From Micromonospora sp. WMMD1155 (GTDB lineage: Bacteria; Actinomycetota; Actinomycetes; Mycobacteriales; Micromonosporaceae): a stretch of DNA of 64,000 nucleotides. Position numbers and translations under genes: made by a program. Positions 13,363 to 21,346 of the stretch are shown piece after piece (positions within the stretch are counted from its first letter, which is position 1; each line of letters starts with the position of its first letter). The notes beneath the pieces are model-generated. The model did no database searches. It was not told where the DNA came from and was given only the letters and a program-made list of their open reading frames with translations. The stretch spans positions 4,526,501 through 4,590,500 of the forward strand of contig NZ_CP120742.1 in assembly GCF_029581275.1 (NCBI RefSeq), written 5' to 3'.

Positions 13363-16300
13363 ATGAGCTTCCACAATCCGAAGATGCCCTGGTCGGAGCT
13401 GGAGCGGGTGCTCTCCGGGCGGGCCGACGGCAAGCGGGCCGACGGCAAGCGGGCCGGTGGTGGGTCGGGCGGCGGGTGGTCGCGCGAGGAGCGGCACCTG
13501 CACGTGGTGGACCCGCTCGCCGTGGACGCCGACGGTGGCGACTCCCCGGCCTGGAGTCGTCGCCGCGAGCAGTACCAACCGCCGGAGCTGACCCGTCCCG
13601 ACGGGGTGGTGCCCTACGCGGAGCTGCACGCGCACACCAACTTCAGCTTCCTCGACGGCGCCAGCCACCCCGAGGAGTTGGCCGAGGAGGCGGCCCGCCT
13701 GGGGCTCACCGCGCTGGCCGTCACCGACCACGACGGTTTCTACGGTGTGGTCCGCTTCGCCGAGGCGGCCCGCACGCTGGGCCTGCCGACCATCTTCGGC
13801 GCGGAGCTGTCCCTCGGGCTGCCCGGACCGCAGAACGGCGAACCCGACCCGCACGGCGCGCACCTGCTGGTGCTCGCGCACGGCCACGAGGGGTACGCCC
13901 GGCTGGCCGCCACCATCGCCCGCGCCCAGTTGCGCGGCGGGGAGAAGGGCCGCCCGGTCTACGGGGAGTTGGAGGAGGTCGCCGCCGAGCTGAAGGATCA
14001 CGTGCTGGTGCTGACCGGTTGCCGCAAGGGGCACGTGCCGGGTGCGCTGCTCACCGAGGGGGTGGACGCGGCGGCCCGCGAGTTGGACCGGCTGACCGCG
14101 CTCTTCGGCGTGGAGACGGTGGCGGTGGAGCTGACCGACCACGGCCACCCGGTCGACGCCGACCGCAACGACGCGCTCGCCGAGCTGGCCGCCGCGGCCG
14201 GGCTGCCGACGGTGGCCAGCAACAACGTGCACTACGCCAGCCCCGGCCGACGGCGACTGGCCACCACCGTCGCCGCCGTCCGGGCCCGGCGCAGCCTGGA
14301 CGAGATCGACGGCTGGTTGCCCGCGGCGGCCACCGCCCACCTGCGCAGCGGTGCGGAGATGGCGGCCCGGTTCGCCGCGTACCCGGGTGCGGTGGCGCGA
14401 GCCGCCGAGTTCGGCGCCGAGTTGGCCTTCGACCTGCAACTGGTCGCGCCGCAGCTACCGGCGTACCCGGTGCCGCCGGGGCACACGGAGATGAGCTGGT
14501 TGCGGAAGCTGACCGCCGACGGGGCACGCGAGCGGTACGGCCCTCCGCAGGCGCACCCGACGGCGTACGCGCAGCTCGACCACGAGCTGAACATGATCGA
14601 GGAGTTGGGCTTCCCCGGTTACTTCCTGGTGGTCTACGACATCGTCACGTTCTGCCGCGAGCAGGACATCTACTGCCAGGGCCGGGGTTCGGCGGCCAAC
14701 TCGGCGGTCTGCTACGCGTTGCGGATCACCAATGTGGACGCGGTCCGGCACCGGCTGCTCTTCGAGCGGTTCCTCGCCCCGGAACGGGACGGCCCACCCG
14801 ACATCGACGTGGACATCGAGTCCGACCGTCGGGAGGAGGTCATCCAGCACGTCTACACCCGCTACGGCCGGGAGCACGCCGCCCAGGTCGCCAACGTCAT
14901 CTCCTACCGGCCCCGCTCGGCGGTACGGGACGTGGCCAAGGCGTTCGGTTACTCGCCGGGGCAGCAGGACGCCTGGAGCAAGCAGATCGACAGGTGGGGT
15001 TCGGTCGCCACGGTCGACGTCGAGAACATCCCCGAGCAGGTGGTGGAGTACGCCAACGAGTTGCAGACGTTCCCCCGGCACCTGGGCATCCACTCCGGCG
15101 GCATGGTGATCTGCGACCGTCCGGTGATCGAGGTCTGCCCGGTGGAGTGGGGGCGGATGCCCGGGCGCAGCGTGCTCCAGTGGGACAAGGACGACTGCGC
15201 GGCGGTCGGCCTGGTCAAGTTCGACCTGCTCGGCCTGGGCATGCTCTCCGCGCTGCACTACGGCTACGACATGATCGGCGAGAGCCTCGACCTCGGTGAC
15301 ATGACGCTGGACGACCCGGAGGTCTACGACATGCTCTGCCGGGCCGACTCGGTGGGCGTGTTCCAGGTGGAGAGCCGCGCCCAGATGGCGACCCTGCCCC
15401 GGCTCAAGCCCCGCGAGTTCTACGACCTGGTGGTCGAGGTGGCGCTGATCCGGCCCGGCCCGATCCAGGGCGGTTCGGTGCACCCGTTCATCAGGCGCAA
15501 GAACGGCCAGGAGCCGGTGACCTTCGCGCATCCGCTGATGCGTAACGCGTTGGAGAAGACCCTGGGTGTGCCGCTGTTCCAGGAGCAGTTGATGCAGCTC
15601 GCCATCGACCTGGCCGGCTTCGACGCGGCCGAGGCCGACCAGTTGCGCCGGGCGATGGGCGCCAAACGGTCGGTCGAGCGGATGAGCCGGATCGCCGATC
15701 GGCTCTACGCCGGGATGGCCGAGCGGGGCATCACGGGTGAGCTGGCCGACGACGTCTACCGCAAGCTCACCGCGTTCGCCAGCTACGGCTTCCCGGAGAG
15801 CCACGCGATGAGCTTCGCCTACCTGGTGTACGCCAGCTCCTGGCTCAAGCGTTACCACCCGGCGGCGTTCCTGGCGGCGCTGCTCAACGCCCAGCCGATG
15901 GGGTTCTACTCTCCGCAGACCCTGGCCGACGACGCCCGCCGGCACGGGGTGGAGGTCCGTCGTCCGGACATCAACGCCAGCGCGGCGTCGGCGGTGCTGG
16001 AGTCCACCCCGGAGACCCGGTGGGGCAGCGGGCCGGGGGAGCCGCCGCACGCCTGGGGGCTGGGCGGTCCCGCCGTCCGGCTCGGCCTGTCCAGCGTACG
16101 GACCCTCGGCGCCGACATGGCCGAACGGATCGAGGCCGAGCGGACGGCCGGTGGGGCGTACCGGGACATGCCTGACCTGGCCCGGCGGGTCGGCCTGACC
16201 GCCGCGCAGTTGGAGGCGCTGGCCACCGCGGACGCCTTCGCCTGTTTCGGGCTGACCCGGCGGGAGGCGCTGTGGGCCGCCGGGGCGGCGGCCCAGGACC

Positions 16301-16770
16301 GGCCGGGCCGGCTGCCCGGCACGGTGACCGGCGCGGCGGCGCCCACGCTGCCCGGGATGGAGGCGGTGGACCGGCTGGTCGCCGACGTGTGGGCCACCGG
16401 GCTGTCGCCGGAGAGCCACCCGGCCCGGTTCATCCGGGGTCAGCTCGACGTGCTCGGCGCGGTGCCGATCGCCCGGCTCGGTCGGGTGGAGCCGGGGCAG
16501 CGGATCCGGGTCGGTGGCATCGTCACCCACCGGCAACGCCCGGCGACCGCGGGCGGCGTGACCTTCCTCAACCTGGAGGACGAGACGGGGATGCTCAACG
16601 TCACCTGCTCGCCGGGGTTGTGGCAGCGCTACCGGCGGGTGGCCCGGAGCAGCGCCGCGCTGGTGGTCCGGGGGCGGTTGCAGCGACACGAGGGGGTGAC
16701 CAACCTGGTGGCCGATCGGCTGGACGCCATCGAGCCACCGGTCAGTCCCGCCTCCCGTGACTTCCGCTGA
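13363..16770 (+). CDS. dnaE2: Error-prone DNA polymerase III alpha-like DnaE2
   Basis: 1135 residues, normal for DnaE2. PHP domain begins at YAELHAHTNFSFLDGASHPE. Polymerase core: CQGRGSAANSAVCY and the catalytic PDIDVDIE (Asp480, Asp482, Asp484). A C-terminal OB domain shows IRVGGIVTHRQRPATAGGV and FLNLEDETGMLNV. It performs translesion synthesis and induced mutagenesis together with ImuB. I start at ATG 13363 (MSFHNPKMPW...), after GGGGAC; an open frame from 13324 lies inside the palindrome and is unlikely. Residues 20-45 contain short RADGKRADGKR repeats. Confidence 0.95.
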   Translation: MSFHNPKMPWSELERVLSGRADGKRADGKRAGGGSGGGWSREERHLHVVDPLAVDADGGDSPAWSRRREQYQPPELTRPDGVVPYAELHAHTNFSFLDGASHPEELAEEAARLGLTALAVTDHDGFYGVVRFAEAARTLGLPTIFGAELSLGLPGPQNGEPDPHGAHLLVLAHGHEGYARLAATIARAQLRGGEKGRPVYGELEEVAAELKDHVLVLTGCRKGHVPGALLTEGVDAAARELDRLTALFGVETVAVELTDHGHPVDADRNDALAELAAAAGLPTVASNNVHYASPGRRRLATTVAAVRARRSLDEIDGWLPAAATAHLRSGAEMAARFAAYPGAVARAAEFGAELAFDLQLVAPQLPAYPVPPGHTEMSWLRKLTADGARERYGPPQAHPTAYAQLDHELNMIEELGFPGYFLVVYDIVTFCREQDIYCQGRGSAANSAVCYALRITNVDAVRHRLLFERFLAPERDGPPDIDVDIESDRREEVIQHVYTRYGREHAAQVANVISYRPRSAVRDVAKAFGYSPGQQDAWSKQIDRWGSVATVDVENIPEQVVEYANELQTFPRHLGIHSGGMVICDRPVIEVCPVEWGRMPGRSVLQWDKDDCAAVGLVKFDLLGLGMLSALHYGYDMIGESLDLGDMTLDDPEVYDMLCRADSVGVFQVESRAQMATLPRLKPREFYDLVVEVALIRPGPIQGGSVHPFIRRKNGQEPVTFAHPLMRNALEKTLGVPLFQEQLMQLAIDLAGFDAAEADQLRRAMGAKRSVERMSRIADRLYAGMAERGITGELADDVYRKLTAFASYGFPESHAMSFAYLVYASSWLKRYHPAAFLAALLNAQPMGFYSPQTLADDARRHGVEVRRPDINASAASAVLESTPETRWGSGPGEPPHAWGLGGPAVRLGLSSVRTLGADMAERIEAERTAGGAYRDMPDLARRVGLTAAQLEALATADAFACFGLTRREALWAAGAAAQDRPGRLPGTVTGAAAPTLPGMEAVDRLVADVWATGLSPESHPARFIRGQLDVLGAVPIARLGRVEPGQRIRVGGIVTHRQRPATAGGVTFLNLEDETGMLNVTCSPGLWQRYRRVARSSAALVVRGRLQRHEGVTNLVADRLDAIEPPVSPASRDFR

Positions 16771-16866
16771 TTAGTGATCCACATTACGGTTTCCTGCGGC
16801 GGTGGGCGGGAGACTCGTCCCCGAGCGGGCAGAGTGGCCCGTGATCCGTGAGGGGGAGTGACAGTG

Positions 16867-17040
16867 ATGGGGAATCACGCGTACACCGGTGGAATCGCGA
16901 ACGCCCGGCGGACCCGGCTGGGTGCGACCTGGGTGCCGTCGCACCTCGCCGACCCCCGCGAGTACGAGGTGACCAACGGCCCGGTGGCCAACGAGCGCCG
17001 GTCCCGGGCGGAGGACGAGGTCGAGGGCACCGAGTCCTGA
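16867..17040 (+). CDS. Small protein of unknown function
   Basis: 57 residues, charged and without membrane segments. The first half has YTGGIANARRTRLGATWVP; the tail is acidic (AEDEVEGTES). The ATG at 16867 follows AGGGGGAG at a good distance. Codon use is typical of the neighbours, so it is probably a true gene. It stands alone between dnaE2 and a methyltransferase gene. No function is inferred. Confidence 0.6.
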   Translation: MGNHAYTGGIANARRTRLGATWVPSHLADPREYEVTNGPVANERRSRAEDEVEGTES

Positions 17041-17118
17041 CCGACCGGCACCGCAGGCCGACCGGACGGGTGGCGGGTGCGCCCGCCACACGCCCGCACC
17101 GGGGATGGACCGGGTGAC

Positions 17119-17124
17119 TAGGCT
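17119..17124 (+). promoter_or_regulatory. -10 box of the methyltransferase gene (leaderless)
   Basis: TAGGCT lies 7 bases before the GTG at 17132. The same spacing recurs at several genes in the window. Confidence 0.5.
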
Positions 17125-17131
17125 CGACCGG

Positions 17132-17881
17132 GTGGAGCAGACCCGAGGCCGGTTCGCCGGGCCGCCGCTGACCCCCCGTACCGCCGTGATCTGGTCGGTG
17201 CTCCGCGCCGAACTGGACCGGCGCGGCGACGCCGAGCTCACCGTGCTGGACGTGGGCGGCGGCACCGGTGGTTTCGCCGTCCCCCTGGCCCGCGCCGGGC
17301 ACCGGGTCACCGTTGTCGACGCCAGCCCCGACGCGCTCGCCGCGCTCACCCGCCGGGCCGCCGAGGCCGGCGTGGCGGACCGGATCGCCGCCGTGCAGGG
17401 CGACGGCGACGCCCTCGCCGGGCTGGTCGAGCCGGCCGGCGTCGACCTGGTGCTCTGCCACGCCGTGCTGGAGGTGGTCGACGACCCGGCGTCCGTGGTG
17501 GCGGCGCTGGCCACCGCGCTGCGTCCCGGCGGCGCGGCCAGTGTGCTGGTGGCCGGTCGGGCCGCCGCCGTGCTGGGCCGCGCGATGAACGGTCACCTCG
17601 ACGTCGCGGCCACGCTGGCCACCGACCCGGACGGCGCCGCCGGGCCGCGGGACACCCTGCGGCGACGCTACGACACCGCGAGCGCCTCCGCGCTGCTCGG
17701 CGCCGCCGGCCTCGTGGTCGAGGAGATCCACGGGGTACGCGTGCTGGCCGACCTGCTGCCGGCCGCGGTCGCCGACGGGCAGCCCGCCGCCCTGGTCGAG
17801 TTGGAACGCGCGTTGGCCGCCCAGCCGCCGTACCGGGACCTGGCCGCCCAACTGCACCTGTTCGCCCGCCGGCCGGCATGA
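17132..17881 (+). CDS. Class I SAM-dependent methyltransferase
   Basis: 249 residues from the leaderless GTG. Motif I LDVGGGTGGFAVPLARAG binds S-adenosylmethionine; VTVVDASPDALAAL (acidic loop), VDLVLCHAVLEVV (motif IV) and LRPGGAASVLVAG follow. The substrate is unknown. The stop overlaps the next start as ATGA, so it is coupled to the alkaline-phosphatase-superfamily gene. Confidence 0.85.
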   Translation: MEQTRGRFAGPPLTPRTAVIWSVLRAELDRRGDAELTVLDVGGGTGGFAVPLARAGHRVTVVDASPDALAALTRRAAEAGVADRIAAVQGDGDALAGLVEPAGVDLVLCHAVLEVVDDPASVVAALATALRPGGAASVLVAGRAAAVLGRAMNGHLDVAATLATDPDGAAGPRDTLRRRYDTASASALLGAAGLVVEEIHGVRVLADLLPAAVADGQPAALVELERALAAQPPYRDLAAQLHLFARRPA

Positions 17882-19044
17882 GCGACGCACCAGCCGGGGC
17901 GCCGCTGGCGGTCCTCGGGCCGGATCACGGTGGCGGCCGTCTCGCCGACGTGCTGCCCAGTGCGCTCGCCGTGCTGGGCGTCCCCGGCTCGGCCGACCCG
18001 CTCGGGCTCGTCCCCGCCCTGGCGGGGGTACGCCGGGTGGCCGTGCTGCTGGTCGACGGGCTCGGGTGGTACCAGTTGCCGACCGCCGCGCCGTACGCGC
18101 CGACCCTCGCCGGGCTCGCGGCGACGGTGGCCCGGCCGCTCATCGCCGGTTTCCCGTCCACCACCCCGACCAGTCTGGTGTCGTTGGGCACCGGCGTCGC
18201 GCCCGGCGCGCACGGGGTGCTCGGCTTCACCGTGCGGGTGCCCGGCACCGACCGGGTGCTCACCCACACCGACTGGGCCGCCGACCCGCCGCCGCTGACC
18301 TGGCAGCCGGTCACCACCCAACTGGAGCGTGCCCGCGCCGCCGGTGTGGCGGTGACCGTGGTGAGTCGGCCGGAGTTCGGTGGCAGCGGGTTGACGGTGG
18401 CCGCCAACCGGGGTGGCGACTTCCGGGGCGCCGCCGGCGGTGCGGCGGTGGCCGCCGCCATGCTGGCCGCGCTGGCCACCGGCTCCGGGCCGACACTGGT
18501 CTCCGGCTACCACGCCGACCTGGACCGGTACGGCCACGTCTACGGCGTCGACTCGGAGCCCTGGCGGATCGCCGCCGCCGAGGTGGACACTCTGCTCGCC
18601 CGGCTGGTCGACGGGCTGCCGCCGGACGCGGCGCTGCTGGTGACCGCTGACCACGGTCAGCTCGACGTACCCGCCGAACACCGCTTCGACCTGGACACCG
18701 ACCCACGGCTGCGCGCCGGGGTGCGGCTGGTGGCCGGTGAGGCCCGGGTCCGCTACCTGCACGTCGAGGCGGGCGCGACGGACGACGTGCTGGCCGCCTG
18801 GTCGGAGGTGCTGGGCGACGCCGCCCGGGTCCGCACCCGGGAGGAGGCGGTGGCCACCGGCTGGTTCGGTCCGGTGCCCGAGGAGCATCTGGCCCGGATC
18901 GGTGACGTCGTGGTGACCTGCAACGACACGTACGCGGTCATGGCCACCCGCACCGAGCGGCCGATGGCGTCGAAGCTCGTCGCGTACCACGGGTCGGACA
19001 CCGCCGTCGAGCTGACCGTGCCGCTGCTGGTCGTCCGCGGCTGA
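17878..19044 (+). CDS. Alkaline phosphatase superfamily (nucleotide pyrophosphatase/phosphodiesterase-like) protein
   Basis: 388 residues. VAVLLVDGLGWYQL (metal-binding Asp), GFPSTTPTSLVSLGTG (nucleophile Thr region), SGYHADLDRYGHVYG and LLVTADHGQLDVP (metal-binding Asp-His) follow the phosphodiesterase/nucleotide pyrophosphatase pattern. There is no signal peptide, so it is probably cytoplasmic. The substrate is unknown; it hydrolyses phosphodiester or phosphonate bonds by family. Coupled to the methyltransferase gene. Confidence 0.85.
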   Translation: MSDAPAGAPLAVLGPDHGGGRLADVLPSALAVLGVPGSADPLGLVPALAGVRRVAVLLVDGLGWYQLPTAAPYAPTLAGLAATVARPLIAGFPSTTPTSLVSLGTGVAPGAHGVLGFTVRVPGTDRVLTHTDWAADPPPLTWQPVTTQLERARAAGVAVTVVSRPEFGGSGLTVAANRGGDFRGAAGGAAVAAAMLAALATGSGPTLVSGYHADLDRYGHVYGVDSEPWRIAAAEVDTLLARLVDGLPPDAALLVTADHGQLDVPAEHRFDLDTDPRLRAGVRLVAGEARVRYLHVEAGATDDVLAAWSEVLGDAARVRTREEAVATGWFGPVPEEHLARIGDVVVTCNDTYAVMATRTERPMASKLVAYHGSDTAVELTVPLLVVRG

Positions 19045-19094
19045 CCGGGGTGAGGTCCGGCCCACTGGTGGCTGGTGGTGTCGTACCCCCGGGT

Positions 19095-19100
19095 TAACCT
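19095..19100 (+). promoter_or_regulatory. -10 box of dinB (leaderless)
   Basis: TAACCT lies 6 bases before the ATG of dinB. No LexA box is seen near it, unlike the imuA'/imuB/dnaE2 operon. Confidence 0.5.
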
Positions 19101-19106
19101 GCCGGG

Positions 19107-20366
19107 ATGGGCCGCAGCCAGTCGTTGCCCCGGGGCGACGATCCGCGCTTCGGGCCGGACGCCGACGACTCCGCCAGCCCGATCCTGCACGTCGACATGG
19201 ACGCGTTCTTCGCCGCCGTCGAGGTGCGCCGCCGACCCGAGCTGCGCGGCCGGCCGGTGATCGTCGGCGGCGTCGGGCCCCGCGGGGTGGTCAGCTCCGC
19301 CAGCTACGAGGCCCGTCGGTTCGGGGTGCGCAGCGCGATGCCGACCAGTCAGGCCCGGGCCCGCTGCCCGCACGCGGTCTACCTGCCACCGGACTTCACC
19401 GCCTACAGCGCCGCGTCGCGGGCGGTCATGCAGATCTTCCGGGACGTCACCCCACTGGTCGAGCCGCTCTCCCTCGACGAGGCGTTCCTCGACGTGACCG
19501 GCGCCCGTCGGCTCTTCGGGTCCCCGGCCACCATCGCCCGTCTGATCCGCCGCCGGGTCGCCGAGGAGCAGGCGCTCACCTGCTCGGTGGGGGTGGCCCC
19601 GAGCAAGTTCGTGGCCAAGCTGGGCTCCACCCGGGCCAAACCGGACGGCCTTCTGGTCGTGCCGCCGGGGCAGGTGCTCGACTTCCTGCACCCGCTTCCG
19701 GTGGACGCGTTGTGGGGGGTGGGGGAGCGCGCCGCCGAGGCGCTGCGCCGGCTGGGTCTGGCCACCGTCGGCGACCTCGCCGAGGCGCCGGTGGGCATGC
19801 TCCGGCGCGCGGTCGGTGCCGCCTCGGCGGCGCACCTGCACGAGCTGGCCTGGGGACGGGACCCGCGTGCGGTCAGCCCGGAGCACGTCGACAAGTCGAT
19901 CGGCGCCGAGGTGACCTTCGACGTCGACGTGTCCGATCCGTTGGAGATCCGCCGTGCGTTGCTCGCGCTCAGCGCCAAGGTCGGTGTCCGGTTGCGGGGT
20001 TCCGGGCAGGTCGGGCGCACCGTCGCGCTCAAGGTCCGGCTGGCCGACTTCCGCACCGTCAGTCGCTCCCGCACCCTCGACGTGCCCACCGACACCGCCC
20101 GGGAGATGTTCGACACGGTCTGGGCGCTCTACACCGCACTGGACCCGGGCGAGCGGATCCGACTGGTCGGTGTCCGGGTCGAAGGGCTCGCCCCGGCACA
20201 GGGTGCTCCCCGGCAACTCACCCTCGGCGCGCCTGAGCGTGGCTGGCGCGAAGCGGAAGCTGCCGCCGACGCCGCCGCTGCCCGTTTCGGGCGGTCCGTC
20301 ATAGGTCCGGCCAGTCTGATGGGCGACCGTGAGACCCGTCGAAAGGAAAATCCACCCCACCCGTAG
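19107..20366 (+). CDS. dinB: DNA polymerase IV (Y family)
   Basis: 419 residues. Catalytic acids are intact: HVDMDAFFAAVE (Asp30) and SLDEAFLDV (Asp124, Glu125). SASYEARRFGVRSAMP and the SVGVAPSKFVAKLGS strand are conserved. A C-terminal QLTLG resembles a beta-clamp-binding motif. It performs translesion synthesis on minor-groove lesions. It lies 2.3 kb after dnaE2 but has its own promoter without an SOS box. Confidence 0.95.
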   Translation: MGRSQSLPRGDDPRFGPDADDSASPILHVDMDAFFAAVEVRRRPELRGRPVIVGGVGPRGVVSSASYEARRFGVRSAMPTSQARARCPHAVYLPPDFTAYSAASRAVMQIFRDVTPLVEPLSLDEAFLDVTGARRLFGSPATIARLIRRRVAEEQALTCSVGVAPSKFVAKLGSTRAKPDGLLVVPPGQVLDFLHPLPVDALWGVGERAAEALRRLGLATVGDLAEAPVGMLRRAVGAASAAHLHELAWGRDPRAVSPEHVDKSIGAEVTFDVDVSDPLEIRRALLALSAKVGVRLRGSGQVGRTVALKVRLADFRTVSRSRTLDVPTDTAREMFDTVWALYTALDPGERIRLVGVRVEGLAPAQGAPRQLTLGAPERGWREAEAAADAAAARFGRSVIGPASLMGDRETRRKENPPHP

Positions 20367-20482
20367 GTCGTCCCGCTTTCCGACGCGCGACCCCCCTCGT
20401 AGACTTGCGGCTAAGCAGCCGGTTGGCTGCCACGGTCTGTCGGCCCGAGTGGGCCCGACCAACGTGACCGGGGAGGAGTGCC

Positions 20483-20881
20483 GTGCCGCTCTCGGAGCAC
20501 GAGCAGCGGCTGTTCGAGCAGATCGAGCGGTCGCTTGCCGAGGACCCCAAATTCGCCTCGGCCGTGCGCGCCAGCGATCCGCGCTTTCACGCGCGGCGTC
20601 GCCTGCTCGTCGCCGCCGGCGTCATCATCGCTGGCTTGGCTCTACTGGTCTATGGCGCGGTGATCAAGACTCCACCGCTGGCGGTGGCGGGCTTCGTCGT
20701 CATGTTGGCGTCGGCCGCGTTCGCGGTGCAGTCGCACCGACGGGCGCAGTCACCCGACCTGCACGTGGTGGGCGGCACGACGAGTCGTCGTCGCCCCCGC
20801 GGTGGCCGATCCGGTCGCCGGTCGTCGATCCTGGACCGCATGGAGGACAGGTGGCGGCAGCGCCCGGAGGGGCACAGGTGA
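20483..20881 (+). CDS. DUF3040 membrane protein
   Basis: 132 residues. The N-terminus PLSEHEQRLFEQIERSLAED is the DUF3040 signature. Two membrane helices (about 42-61 and 66-84) and a basic Arg/Gly-rich tail follow. The GTG start has GGGAGGAG upstream. A TAGACT box at 20400-20405 and a 6-bp hairpin (20415-20430) precede it. Function unknown; DUF3040 genes often lie near dcw clusters in actinobacteria. Confidence 0.88.
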   Translation: MPLSEHEQRLFEQIERSLAEDPKFASAVRASDPRFHARRRLLVAAGVIIAGLALLVYGAVIKTPPLAVAGFVVMLASAAFAVQSHRRAQSPDLHVVGGTTSRRRPRGGRSGRRSSILDRMEDRWRQRPEGHR

Positions 20882-20969
20882 GCCGACCCCGCCGCTGAGG
20901 CGGGCCGGACACCGCGACGAGGAGGTCGCCGGGTGCACTCCCGGCGACCCTTGTCGTGCCCGCCTGCCT

Positions 20970-21019
20970 GCGGGCCTCGTTGCCCGGAGTGCCCGCGGGC
21001 CTCGTTGCCCGGAGTGCCC
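20970..21019. repeat. 25-bp direct repeat, two copies
   Basis: Copies at 20970-20994 and 20995-21019 are identical (core GGGCCTCGTTGCCCGGAGTG). They are followed at once by a diverged partial copy that merges into the next repeat array. Confidence 0.92.
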
Positions 21020-21034
21020 GCGTGCCTCGTGCCC

Positions 21035-21138
21035 GGCCCGGCGTGCTCGGGGCCCGTCCCGGCCCGGCGTGCTCGGGGCCCGTCCCGGCCCGGCGTGCTC
21101 GGGGCCCGTCCCGGCCCGGCGTGCCCGGGGCCCGTCCC
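21035..21138. repeat. 26-bp tandem repeat, four copies
   Basis: Copies start at 21035, 21061, 21087 and 21113; three are identical and the fourth has one T-to-C change. The core is GGCGTGCTCGGGGCCCGTCC. Spacer-less and GC-rich, so this is a minisatellite rather than a CRISPR array. Confidence 0.95.
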
Positions 21139-21185
21139 GGCGCGGCGTGCGTCGCGACCTGGCGTCTCGGGCGGTACCGCACGAT

Positions 21186-21259
21186 GATCGACTCCAGGTC
21201 GGCGAGGTGGTGGCATTCCGTCCGCCGGACACCCCCACATCGCCGAAGTGGAGGCGATC
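21186..21259. repeat. 74-bp palindrome related to the imuB-dnaE2 element
   Basis: Outer arms 21186-21196 and 21249-21259 pair at 10 of 11 positions; the next arms (CGGCGAGGTGGTGG and CCCCCACATCGCCG) pair at 12 of 14, with TCCG...CGGA at the tip. It shares the GATCGACTC arm and CGGACACCCC with the element at 13253-13333. Lying between convergent genes, it could act as a terminator. Confidence 0.65.
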
Positions 21260-21346
21260 AACGATCCGCGCGTCGGCCCGGGCATGCCGTCCAGACGGTG
21301 GGGCGGCGGCGGTGGGCCGCCGCCCCGAATCATCGACGGACGGTCG

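Larger units (their letters stand above)
20882..21346. other. 465-base repeat-rich intergenic region
   Basis: No gene is supported. It lies between convergent genes (DUF3040 and the transglutaminase protein). It contains two 25-bp repeats, four 26-bp repeats and a 74-bp palindrome, described separately. The apparent open frames across it are GC-driven. Confidence 0.8.

Noticed and set aside
19045..19106. SOS box for dinB
   Set aside because: No CGAAC-N4-GTTCG-like sequence is present upstream of dinB.
21035..21138. Possible CRISPR array
   Set aside because: Repeats are directly adjacent without spacers, and there are no cas genes nearby.
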